From assembly GCA_023435805.1 (NCBI GenBank), contig JAEZMC010000160.1, forward strand, positions 1 to 9,309: a DNA stretch of 9,309 nucleotides, given 5' to 3'. Both the position numbers and the translations under genes were made by a program. The stretch comes from Bacillota bacterium. GTDB taxonomy: Bacteria; Bacillota; Clostridia; Acetivibrionales; DTU013. Each line of letters starts with the position of its first letter. Within the stretch, counting starts at the first letter, position 1. The notes under the pieces were generated by a model. The model ran no database searches. It saw only the letters and a list, made by a program, of their open reading frames with translations, and was not told where the DNA came from. Below, one piece after another: positions 1 to 6,279 of the stretch.

Positions 1-312
1 GAAGGATTTGCAGACATTCCACGGCTTGAATACACAATGGTAATTGTAAAAGTGCCATTCCTTTATAACATCAGCAAAGACAGGATGATTTATGAGCAGG
101 AGAACCTATATCCCGTTGATGCCTTAATATACAAGTCGCAGGATTCTATAACGTGGGGCGCAAATGAGGTTTATCGTCTGTATGACCCAGAGAGGGGCTT
201 TAGAAATGAATACCTGCTTTGTTATGATGATTTGCTTGTAGAAATCAGCTTTGACTGGGAGCCTACTCCAGAACAGATGGCGATCGTCGGGGAAAAGCTT
301 GGTTCAGAATAA
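1..312 (+). CDS. Uncharacterised protein, 3' part only
   Basis: The reading frame is open from the first base to a TAA at 310-312, so this is the C-terminal part (103 residues) of a gene that starts left of the window. The first internal ATG (37) has no ribosome binding site before it and the frame is open ahead of it, so it is unlikely to be the true start. The protein is soluble-looking, rich in aromatic and acidic residues, with no membrane segment. Notable stretches are PVDALIY, YRLYDPERGF and, near the end, a VEISFDWEPTPEQ motif. I do not recognise the family. The sequence looks like a constrained protein rather than random frame. It is followed within about 30 bases by a recombinase remnant, so it could belong to a mobile element or simply flank one. 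Confidence 0.65.
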   Translation, partial: EGFADIPRLEYTMVIVKVPFLYNISKDRMIYEQENLYPVDALIYKSQDSITWGANEVYRLYDPERGFRNEYLLCYDDLLVEISFDWEPTPEQMAIVGEKLGSE

Positions 313-377
313 TATCCACATTTCAATCTTCACTCATGAATACATGAAAGTGGCAAGCGCAGACAGAATATCCACAT
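305..377 (+). repeat. Short imperfect direct repeat at the remnant junction
   Basis: CAGAATAATATCCACAT at 305-321 recurs as CAGAATATCCACAT at 364-377, differing by a three-base gap. One copy spans the stop codon of the first gene and the other lies inside the recombinase remnant. It may be a microhomology scar of a deletion, or chance. Confidence 0.4.
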
Positions 378-438
378 CAAGTATGACGGCATCGGGTTTA
401 TCCCTCTGGAGGAGCTGATGAATAAGGAAACGGCGTGA
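340..438 (+). pseudogene. Remnant of a large serine recombinase C-terminus
   Basis: After an in-frame TGA at 337-339, the frame reads 32 residues to a TGA at 436-438. It begins IHESGKRRQNIHIKYDG and ends in GFIPLEELM plus a few residues. The pattern I-H-E-x-x-K-x-R-Q-x-I-x-I-x-Y resembles the end of the DUF4368-type C-terminal region of clostridial large serine recombinases, as recalled from the family rather than from a search. There is no start codon with a ribosome binding site, and the frame is broken immediately upstream, so this is a decayed 3' end and not a functional gene. It suggests that a mobile element once occupied or bordered this locus. It could instead be a chance frame, but the resemblance and the hairpins that follow argue for a real gene end. 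Confidence 0.45.
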
Positions 439-452
439 CCGAAGTCACGCCG
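431..452 (+). terminator. Perfect 9-bp hairpin at the end of the recombinase remnant
   Basis: CGGCGTGAC (431-439), loop CGAA, then GTCACGCCG (444-452) form a perfect GC-rich stem that overlaps the TGA at 436-438. No T-run follows directly, so it may act with the next hairpin or as a 3' stabiliser rather than as a terminator by itself. Confidence 0.5.
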
Positions 453-457
453 CCTAT

Positions 458-484
458 TGAAAGCACGAGGCTTTCAGACTTTTT
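458..484 (+). terminator. Intrinsic terminator, plus strand
   Basis: TGAAAGC (458-464), a five-base loop and GCTTTCA (470-476) form a perfect 7-bp stem, with five T at 480-484 shortly after. It would end transcription coming from the left flank. ATTGAAA (456-462) can alternatively pair with TTTCAAT (482-488), which would disrupt the first stem. Confidence 0.6.
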
Positions 485-501
485 CAATTTTACTGTTTTA
501 C

Positions 502-528
502 AAAGCCCGGCTATTTACCGGGCTTTTT
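502..528 (+). terminator. Strong intrinsic terminator between converging genes
   Basis: AAAGCCCGG (502-510), loop CTATTTA, and CCGGGCTTT (518-526) form a perfect 9-bp stem continued by TT, giving five T in a row (524-528). Read on the minus strand, the same stem contains the last codons of the small gene at 511-678, whose stop codon lies in the loop. The minus-strand copy ends in only TTT, so it is a weaker terminator in that direction. Confidence 0.8.
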
Positions 529-678
529 ATATTGCTGCATGTATTTGCTGCGGCCTTTTTTCTTCTTCTTCATCGTTGCCATTTTTGCATTATGCTTTTT
601 AATCGATCTGTTGAGTCCGAACGCCAGAAGCGCAAATCCGCCGAGAATCCCGGCTATGAAATAAACCTGTAAAGGCAT
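511..678 (-). CDS. Small basic single-pass membrane protein, 55 aa
   Basis: On the minus strand an ATG at 678-676 opens a 55-residue frame ending in TAG at 513-511. An AAAGGTGA ribosome binding site (693-686) lies seven bases ahead of the ATG, which fixes the start. Residues about 5-22 form one hydrophobic glycine/alanine-rich membrane helix beginning VYFIAGILGG. The remaining 30 or so residues are strongly basic, with a run of lysines (KKKKK near residues 37-41) and KKPGK at the end. By the positive-inside rule the lysine-rich tail should lie in the cytoplasm. I do not recognise the family. A good promoter lies upstream and the stop sits in a terminator loop, so the unit looks complete. It is divergent from spoIIP. 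Possible roles are binding nucleic acid or anionic lipid at the membrane, or modifying a larger membrane complex; these are guesses. Confidence 0.72.
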   Translation of the reverse strand: MPLQVYFIAGILGGFALLAFGLNRSIKKHNAKMATMKKKKKGRSKYMQQYKKPGK

Positions 679-972
679 TGTATTTTCACCTTTCTCTACA
701 TAATTTGTTTAGCGTTTTTCAGCACAAAATCAATTATATATATATCTATTGTTCAGCGCAAGAATAATATTTTGTCGCCGGGATATTTCTGGATCGGGTT
801 TGCCGTACGCATCATATCCTGTCTGAATATTTCCGCAGCAGCATGACCGGGATCTGCCCGGAAGAAGAAAGGAAATTGGCAGTACCTGTCATACTCCGCC
901 CTATGAAAAGAATATGATTGAGTATGGTTACACAAAACGGGGCTGCGCATACTGCAGCAAGCTGGAGGAAAA
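679..972. other. Divergent intergenic region without a convincing gene
   Basis: This 294-base stretch separates the minus-strand small gene from spoIIP. Besides the minus-strand promoter and an AT-rich run (about 733-750), it holds a small hairpin, CCGGG (847-851) with CCCGG (857-861), that lacks a T-run. A frame open from 827 ends at a TGA at 998-1000, just inside spoIIP, and contains a CAYC motif. It has no clear ribosome binding site and is not called as a gene. spoIIP is expected to use the mother-cell factor sigma-E. I looked for its -35/-10 pattern and found CATACT-like elements (890, 948) without a properly spaced partner, so no promoter is called. Confidence 0.5.
733..761 (-). promoter_or_regulatory. 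Sigma-A type promoter for the small membrane-protein gene
   Basis: On the minus strand TTGCGC (761-756) is followed after exactly 17 bases by a perfect TATAAT (738-733). The -35 matches only three of six consensus bases, but the -10 and spacing are ideal. It would start transcription near 726, giving a leader of about 48 bases before the ATG at 678. Confidence 0.55.
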
Positions 973-2496
973 ATGGAAGGCAGATATAAGCAAAAGATGA
1001 ATGTTAAACCTTTTTTGAAGCTGCTGACGATTCCGGTTATAGCATCCTTGTCTTTTCTTGCCGTGCTGACCGGGATTCAGGCAGGAAATCTGTTGTACAA
1101 GCTGGATGCCAATATTGTGGAGAAGATTGACCCGGAGAATTTCAAGCAGACACTCAATCTGTCTTTTCCCATGATGGATACCATTTACAACAGCGGGAAA
1201 AAGAGCACTTCGTTTTCAGGCGAGGTAAAAGGCCTGTTTGCCAAAATATTTGAAATAGACCTGGACTCGCCCATGACCATTCTGAATGTGCAGTCACCGC
1301 TTTTTAAGAGCTATTTTGATAATGAATACAAGTCTCTCCTGGCGACGGATAATGACGGGCAAAAGCCGCAGGACCAGTCCACTCCGGGTACTGATGCCAC
1401 AAAAGCCTCTGACTCCGGAGAAGGCGGGGTGACTGGAGAGACGGGCGGCGGAACGGGTAAGGACGGAAGCGCTGCAGGTGGTTCAAATAAAGACGGAACG
1501 AGTAGCGACGGTACGGGCGGCAGTGCCGTAGCAGCCCAGGTACCGGGCCAACAGGAAAATAACAGAAGTGAAGGAGAACCGGAACACAACCCGGGAAATG
1601 ACGGCGGAACGCCGGCGGCGAGCGGAAATACAGGCAAGACGCCCTCCGATTCCGGGAAGTCCGTCGGCGATGCCGCGACAGCTCTCCAGCCTGACAACCT
1701 GCAGCCCGTCAGCAGCATCACCTATGAGGGGGGAGATGAGGAGGAGAGTGGTAAAAGCGATGTTGTAGCGCTCGATAAGGTGGTTGTTCAAAATTTTACC
1801 AATCATAAGATCGACATAGCCAAGCTGTTGAAAGAGCCTCTGAATCTGAAGCTCAGCAGGAAAGGACCCAAAGTGCTGATCTACCACACCCATACCACTG
1901 AAAGCTATGTTCTGAAGGCGGAGGACCTTGGCAAAAAGAATGTGGCAAGCTACAATTCCAATCCCAAGTACAGTGTGGTCAGGGTGGGGGAGGAACTGGC
2001 AAAATATTTGAAGAAATACGGTATCGAAACGCTTCATAATGCAACGGTGCATGATCAAAACAGAAATGCATCCTACGGAGAGTCTATTAAGACATTGCAG
2101 AGCTATGTGAAAAGCTATCCATCCATCAAGGTATATATTGACATCCATCGGGACGGCCTCGATTCAACGAAGCCGAAGCTGCGGCTGGTTAAGCAGATCA
2201 AAGGCAGGAATGCCGCACAGATCATGTTTGTCATGGGGACCAACGATTTGCTGCCGCATCCGGATTGGGAGGAAAATCTCAAATTTGCATTGAAGGTCGA
2301 GCAGAAGCTCAATGAAAAGTATCCCGGCCTTGCGAGGCCGGTGTGGCTTGTAAAGAAGCGGTACAATCAGCAGGTTTCCGACCAGGCGGTGCTGATTGAG
2401 GTGGGAGGGGACGGCAATCTTCTGAGCGAATGTGTTGAAAGCATGAAATACCTTGCGGAGGCATTGAATGATGTATTAAAGGAATATCAGCGGTAA
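973..2496 (+). CDS. spoIIP: Stage II sporulation protein P (peptidoglycan amidase/endopeptidase)
   Basis: SpoIIP works with SpoIID and SpoIIM at the engulfing membrane of the mother cell, where it removes stem peptides and cuts cross-links in septal peptidoglycan. The 507-residue product has a short basic N-terminus, one membrane anchor at about residues 12-37, and a folded extracytoplasmic stretch to about 124. A Gly/Ser/Asp/Pro-rich low-complexity linker covers about 125-262, and the catalytic domain follows. Expected active-site signatures are present: YHTHTTESY with H305, H307 and E310, DIHRDG with H392, and LIEVGG with E476. The ATG at 973 is preceded by GGAGG (964-968) at four bases; an in-frame ATG at 997 is a less likely start. 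B. subtilis SpoIIP is about 400 residues, so most of the extra length is the linker. The stop is followed by a 104-aa gene and lepA, a common clostridial neighbourhood. Confidence 0.96.
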   Translation: MEGRYKQKMNVKPFLKLLTIPVIASLSFLAVLTGIQAGNLLYKLDANIVEKIDPENFKQTLNLSFPMMDTIYNSGKKSTSFSGEVKGLFAKIFEIDLDSPMTILNVQSPLFKSYFDNEYKSLLATDNDGQKPQDQSTPGTDATKASDSGEGGVTGETGGGTGKDGSAAGGSNKDGTSSDGTGGSAVAAQVPGQQENNRSEGEPEHNPGNDGGTPAASGNTGKTPSDSGKSVGDAATALQPDNLQPVSSITYEGGDEEESGKSDVVALDKVVVQNFTNHKIDIAKLLKEPLNLKLSRKGPKVLIYHTHTTESYVLKAEDLGKKNVASYNSNPKYSVVRVGEELAKYLKKYGIETLHNATVHDQNRNASYGESIKTLQSYVKSYPSIKVYIDIHRDGLDSTKPKLRLVKQIKGRNAAQIMFVMGTNDLLPHPDWEENLKFALKVEQKLNEKYPGLARPVWLVKKRYNQQVSDQAVLIEVGGDGNLLSECVESMKYLAEALNDVLKEYQR

Positions 2497-2553
2497 TGGA
2501 GCGATCGGTCAAAAAAGGTTATGAAGAGGTAGAATTCGGGCAATACTGTATAT

Positions 2554-2868
2554 ATGAACAGAGTGGAGAAATTCAAGCAAAAAAGGAATACAAGACAGAA
2601 AAGCATCTCAGCAGCCGCATTGCTCCTTTTCCTCCTGACAGGGGGATTGCTGTCGGTGGACTATTCGAACAATTACCTGATGACGGGGCACAGGGGTATT
2701 GCGTTTATCGCCATGTATAACAAGCCGTCCAGCCTGGAAATTGTCTTCATGAATCAAAGGTTTTATGTCAATACACAATATATCAACCGCGATCTGAACA
2801 GGCTGAAAAACGAACTGCACAAGTCTTTTGCGAAGCAGGAGGAAACGTCCCCGGCGCTTCGGCAATAA
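2554..2868 (+). CDS. Small membrane protein between spoIIP and lepA, 104 aa
   Basis: This frame starts 57 bases after the spoIIP stop, in the same direction. Residues 1-17 are basic (KFKQKRNTRQK), residues about 18-35 form one hydrophobic helix, and the remaining 69 residues would lie outside the cytoplasm. The outer part includes YNKPSSLEIVF, FYVNTQYINRDL and a predicted helix rich in Leu/Lys/Asn near residues 77-92. A stop at 2530-2532 limits the frame upstream. No good ribosome binding site stands before the ATG; the nearest purine-rich sequence (GAAGAGG, 2523-2529) is 24 bases away, so translation may depend on coupling to spoIIP. I do not recognise the family. Its position suggests co-transcription with spoIIP and possibly a sporulation role, which is inference. 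An overlapping frame from 2496 lacks such protein-like features and is judged a shadow. Confidence 0.7.
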   Translation: MNRVEKFKQKRNTRQKSISAAALLLFLLTGGLLSVDYSNNYLMTGHRGIAFIAMYNKPSSLEIVFMNQRFYVNTQYINRDLNRLKNELHKSFAKQEETSPALRQ

Positions 2869-2925
2869 TAAAAGAATATTTGAGTATTGTACTTCAATCT
2901 GCTCCTTTATTTTATTGAATATGAA

Positions 2926-2934
2926 TGTTATAAT
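2926..2934 (+). promoter_or_regulatory. Extended -10 promoter for lepA
   Basis: TGTTATAAT at 2926-2934 is a perfect extended -10 element (TGnTATAAT) in an AT-rich gap. The hexamer 17 bases upstream, TTTATT (2906-2911), is a weak -35, as is often seen with extended -10 promoters. Transcription would start near 2941, leaving a leader of about 55 bases to the lepA ATG. Confidence 0.6.
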
Positions 2935-2995
2935 TATGTACACATTTGATGAACAAATCAGAGAAGAATAAATGAAATGACAAGGGGAAGCTTGA

Positions 2996-4804
2996 ATGTC
3001 AGGCAATAGACAAGATTATATCAGAAACTTTTGTATCATAGCACACATCGACCATGGAAAATCCACACTTGCAGACCGGCTGATTCAGATGACCGGCGTA
3101 CTGACCACCAGGGAAATGCAGGAGCAGGTTCTCGACAATATGGATATTGAGCGGGAACGCGGAATCACCATCAAGGCGCAGGCCGTCCGGATGGTTTACA
3201 AGGCATCCGACGGAAATGAATATATTTTCAACTTGATTGATACACCGGGCCATGTCGACTTCAATTACGAAGTATCCAGAAGTATTGCAGCCTGCGAAGG
3301 TGCCGTTCTCGTAGTGGATGCCGCCCAGGGCATTGAAGCGCAGACGCTGGCAAATGTTTATCTGGCGTTGGATCACGACCTTGAAATATTACCTGTCATC
3401 AATAAAATAGACCTTCCGAGCGCACAGCCGGATCATGTTAAAAAGGAAATAGAGGATGTCATCGGTCTGGACGCCAGTGATGCACCCCATATTTCAGCGA
3501 AAAACGGGATCAACATTGAATCGGTGCTCGAACAGATTGTCAGGCACATACCGGCGCCGAAGGGTGACGAGAACGCGCCGCTGAAGGCGTTGATCTTCGA
3601 CTCGTTCTATGACAGCTATAAGGGTGTCATTGTACATGTGCGGGTGAAGGAAGGTTCGGTTAAACCCGGTGATACAATAAAAATGATGTACACCAAGAAG
3701 GAATTTACGGCGACGGAGGTAGGCTATTTCAGACCGGGGAAATATATGCCCTGTGACGGCCTTCTTGCCGGTGAAGTCGGATATATTGCCGCAAGCATCA
3801 AGAATGTCCGGGATACCCGGGTGGGCGATACGGTGACGCTGGCGGACAGGCCTGCGGACGAACCCCTGCCGGGATACAAAAAGGTGCAGTCCATGGTCTT
3901 CTGCGGTATTTACCCTGCCGACGGCGCGAAATACGGGGACCTGAGGGATGCGCTGGAAAAGCTGCAGCTCAACGATGCTTCGCTGACCTTTGAGCCCGAA
4001 ACCTCGGTTGCGCTGGGATTTGGCTTCCGGTGCGGCTTCCTCGGACTTTTGCATATGGAGATTATTCAGGAGAGGCTGGAGAGGGAGTATGACCTTGACC
4101 TGGTCACCACCGCCCCCAGTGTTATCTATAGAATCACACTGACGGACGGTCAGGTTATGAATATAGACAATCCTACAAACATGCCCCCGGTGACGTCCAT
4201 CGACAAGATGGAGGAGCCCATTGTAAAGGCTACGATCATGACGCCGGCCGAGTATGTCGGAAGTATCATGGAGCTTGCGCAGGAAAGAAGGGGCATTTAC
4301 AAGAATATGTCCTACCTGGATGAGACAAGGACCATACTGACGTATGAGCTCCCGCTGAATGAGATCATTTATGACTTTTTTGACGCCTTGAAGTCCAGAA
4401 CCAGAGGATACGCTTCATTTGACTATGAGCTGCTGGGATACAAGGAATCCGACCTTGTCAAGCTGGATATCATGCTCAACGGAGACATAGTCGATGCCCT
4501 GACGTTCATTGTGCACACGGACAAGGCCTACGCCAGAGGACGTCGTATTGCCGAGAAGCTGAAGGAGACCATACATCGGCAGCAGTTTGAAATACCGATA
4601 CAGGCATGCATAGGCGGCAAGATTATTGCAAGGGAAACAGTAAGCGCATACAGGAAGGACGTTCTGGCCAAGTGCTATGGCGGAGATATTACAAGAAAGA
4701 AGAAGCTGCTGGAGAAGCAGAAGGAAGGTAAGCGGCGCATGCGCCAGGTCGGTTCGGTCGAGGTTCCCCAGGAAGCCTTCATGAGCGTGCTGAAGCTGGA
4801 CTAG
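2996..4804 (+). CDS. lepA: Elongation factor 4 (LepA), ribosome-associated GTPase
   Basis: LepA is a translational GTPase that binds the ribosome; back-translocation and a role in 30S maturation or initiation have been proposed. The 602-residue product is full length for the family. GTPase motifs are in order: AHIDHGKST (residues 16-24), RERGITIKA, DTPGH (82-86) and NKID (136-139). EF-G-like domains follow, including GFRCGFLGLLHMEI, and the LepA-specific C-terminal domain contains GGKIIARETV and a basic RKKKLLEKQKEGKRR segment. The ATG at 2996 has AAGGGGA (2982-2988) seven bases upstream, fixing the start. It probably has its own promoter and may also receive read-through from spoIIP. No terminator follows, so it is likely co-transcribed with hemW. 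Nothing is missing or broken. Confidence 0.98.
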   Translation: MSGNRQDYIRNFCIIAHIDHGKSTLADRLIQMTGVLTTREMQEQVLDNMDIERERGITIKAQAVRMVYKASDGNEYIFNLIDTPGHVDFNYEVSRSIAACEGAVLVVDAAQGIEAQTLANVYLALDHDLEILPVINKIDLPSAQPDHVKKEIEDVIGLDASDAPHISAKNGINIESVLEQIVRHIPAPKGDENAPLKALIFDSFYDSYKGVIVHVRVKEGSVKPGDTIKMMYTKKEFTATEVGYFRPGKYMPCDGLLAGEVGYIAASIKNVRDTRVGDTVTLADRPADEPLPGYKKVQSMVFCGIYPADGAKYGDLRDALEKLQLNDASLTFEPETSVALGFGFRCGFLGLLHMEIIQERLEREYDLDLVTTAPSVIYRITLTDGQVMNIDNPTNMPPVTSIDKMEEPIVKATIMTPAEYVGSIMELAQERRGIYKNMSYLDETRTILTYELPLNEIIYDFFDALKSRTRGYASFDYELLGYKESDLVKLDIMLNGDIVDALTFIVHTDKAYARGRRIAEKLKETIHRQQFEIPIQACIGGKIIARETVSAYRKDVLAKCYGGDITRKKKLLEKQKEGKRRMRQVGSVEVPQEAFMSVLKLD

Positions 4805-4897
4805 ACCCAGTTGCTTTACAGCCTTATATAGTCCAAAGCACGGCACTGTGGAGCATAAGCCGCAGACGGTCGGTTGCCGGACAAAATGGTGATGGAT

Positions 4898-6127
4898 ATG
4901 GACAACGGTATTGGAATATACATTCATATACCCTTTTGCAAAGCAAAATGCTATTATTGCGATTTTCATTCTTATTCCGGCAGGGAGCACCTTGCCGGAC
5001 CTTATTTTGATGCGCTTTTTTCCGAAATGACCTGCCGCGCGGAAACCATCCGCCACAGGCCTGTGCGGACCGTTTTCATAGGCGGCGGCACGCCATCGCT
5101 GGTGGATCCGGGATATATCGGCAGTGTGCTCGAGCTATGCTCAAAGCTGTTCAAACTGGAGCATGATGCGGAAATCAGCCTGGAAAGCAACCCGGGCACA
5201 CTCAGTCCGGAAAGCCTGAAAGCATACAGGGCCGCAGGGGTCAACCGGCTCAGCATCGGACTGCAGGCATGGCAGGACAGGCTGCTGCAGGACCTCGGAA
5301 GGATCCACCGGAGACGGCAGTTCGTGGAAAATCTTGAAGCCGCCTGTCAGGCGGGCTTTCGTAATATCAACGCAGACCTGATTTTCGGCCTGCCCAATCA
5401 GAGCTTCGAGGACTGGGCGGAAACACTGGAGGCTGTAACCGGGCAAGGTTCGCCCTCGGGAATCACCCATCTTTCCTGCTACAGCCTTAAAATTGAAGAA
5501 GGTACCCATTTTGGTGACCGGTATGAGGCCGGTACGCTCAAACCGGCTGATGACGAACTGGACCGGCGCATGTATGCGCATGCGGTGCAAACATTGTCCG
5601 GGAAGGGCTACAGACATTATGAAATATCCAACTTCGCCAAACCGGGATTTGAGTGCAGACACAACCTCATCTACTGGAATGCGGAGGAATATGCAGGCTT
5701 TGGCTCGGGCGCCCATTCCTACCTGGACGGCAGACGCTTCGGAAATATTCCGAAAATTGAGGAGTACGTCGAAGCTGTTCGTCGGATTAATCAGGACGGT
5801 GCGGAAAAGCTGCACCAGGAGGTGCAGCTCATTGATACACAGGAAGCCATGGCTGAGTTTATGATATTGGGTTTGAGGCTGGTAGACGGAATCGCGGAAG
5901 CGGATTTCAGCGCGAGATTCGGCATGGATCTTCTGTCCGTGTACGGGCGGGAGCTTGAAAAGTCTATGCGTGAAGGCCTGCTGGAGAAAATATGCGACCC
6001 GGGCCGCTGCGGAGACGGTAATATCAAATCCGGAACGAATGAAGGAAATACCCCATGCGTCCGCTATAAACTCACGCAGCGTGGACTGGACCTTGCCAAC
6101 AGGGTTTTTGCCTTATTTATTCAATAA
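4898..6127 (+). CDS. hemW: Radical SAM heme chaperone HemW
   Basis: HemW is a radical-SAM family protein, often misannotated as coproporphyrinogen dehydrogenase HemN, that binds heme and hands it to membrane proteins. Counted from the ATG at 4898 the protein has 409 residues. It opens GIGIYIHIPFC and carries the CxxxCxxC cluster motif at C14, C18 and C21. Phe23 replaces the fourth cysteine of true HemN, which supports HemW. Further motifs are GGGTPS, ESNPGT, RLSIGLQA, DLIFGLPNQ, YEISNFA and CRHNLIYW, and the C-terminus is HTH-like. I chose 4898 because GGTGA (4888-4892) lies five bases ahead and homologues begin right before the IYIHIPFC motif; an upstream TTG (4874) and ATGs at 4886 and 4892 are alternatives. 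An apparent insertion at about residues 366-387 adds three cysteines. It lies 93 bases after lepA with no terminator between, so an operon is likely. Confidence 0.95.
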   Translation: MDNGIGIYIHIPFCKAKCYYCDFHSYSGREHLAGPYFDALFSEMTCRAETIRHRPVRTVFIGGGTPSLVDPGYIGSVLELCSKLFKLEHDAEISLESNPGTLSPESLKAYRAAGVNRLSIGLQAWQDRLLQDLGRIHRRRQFVENLEAACQAGFRNINADLIFGLPNQSFEDWAETLEAVTGQGSPSGITHLSCYSLKIEEGTHFGDRYEAGTLKPADDELDRRMYAHAVQTLSGKGYRHYEISNFAKPGFECRHNLIYWNAEEYAGFGSGAHSYLDGRRFGNIPKIEEYVEAVRRINQDGAEKLHQEVQLIDTQEAMAEFMILGLRLVDGIAEADFSARFGMDLLSVYGRELEKSMREGLLEKICDPGRCGDGNIKSGTNEGNTPCVRYKLTQRGLDLANRVFALFIQ

Positions 6128-6145
6128 AACAGAGAAAAATGCATC

Positions 6146-6174
6146 TTGACAAAAAAATTTCCAGGTGATATTTT
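6146..6174 (+). promoter_or_regulatory. Sigma-A promoter of the hrcA-grpE-dnaK operon
   Basis: A perfect -35 TTGACA (6146-6151) is followed after 17 bases by TATTTT (6169-6174), strengthened by TG at 6166-6167 (extended -10). The predicted start falls at about 6181, the first base of the CIRCE operator, so repressor binding would block initiation directly. The promoter begins only 19 bases after the hemW stop. Confidence 0.85.
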
Positions 6175-6181
6175 TATTATG

Positions 6182-6208
6182 TTAGCACTCGATAACGTAG
6201 AGTGCTAA
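6182..6208 (+). promoter_or_regulatory. CIRCE operator, binding site of HrcA
   Basis: TTAGCACTC (6182-6190), a nine-base spacer and GAGTGCTAA (6200-6208) match the CIRCE consensus without mismatch. The symmetry extends by one more base pair (G6181/C6209). HrcA binds this element as a repressor of chaperone operons and is released on heat stress when GroEL is titrated. The site also lies at the start of the transcript, where it can form a hairpin in the 5' leader. Confidence 0.98.
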
Positions 6209-6279
6209 CAAACAAATAATAATTTAGAAACGTATATATAATATATATGTACGGTGATTAATTTACAGGGGTGTATGAG

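Noticed and set aside
457..672. A 71-codon plus-strand frame.
   Set aside because: It crosses two terminator hairpins and lies opposite the better supported minus-strand small gene.
753..950. A 65-codon minus-strand frame in the intergenic region.
   Set aside because: No ribosome binding site, no protein-like pattern, and its end overlaps the minus-strand promoter of the small gene.
1311..2148. Long minus-strand frames (up to 221 codons) opposite spoIIP.
   Set aside because: They mirror the GC-rich linker and hydrolase codons of spoIIP, have no ribosome binding sites and encode no recognisable domains.
2496..2720. A 74-codon frame starting at the TAATG that overlaps the spoIIP stop.
   Set aside because: The overlap is suggestive, but the product lacks coherent structure and largely shadows the 104-aa frame, which has a clear membrane helix.
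2880..2897. Imperfect palindrome TTGAGTA-TTG-TACTTCAA after the 104-aa gene.
   Set aside because: The stem has a bulge, is AT-rich and lacks an immediate T-run, so it is not a convincing terminator.
4805..4897. lepA-hemW gap searched for terminator or promoter.
   Set aside because: No stable stem with a T-run and no good -35/-10 pair was found; read-through from lepA is the simpler reading.
6237..6242. A second TATAAT in the hrcA leader.
   Set aside because: There is no -35 at proper distance (AAATAA) and no TG extension; it sits in a TA-repeat run and is probably chance.
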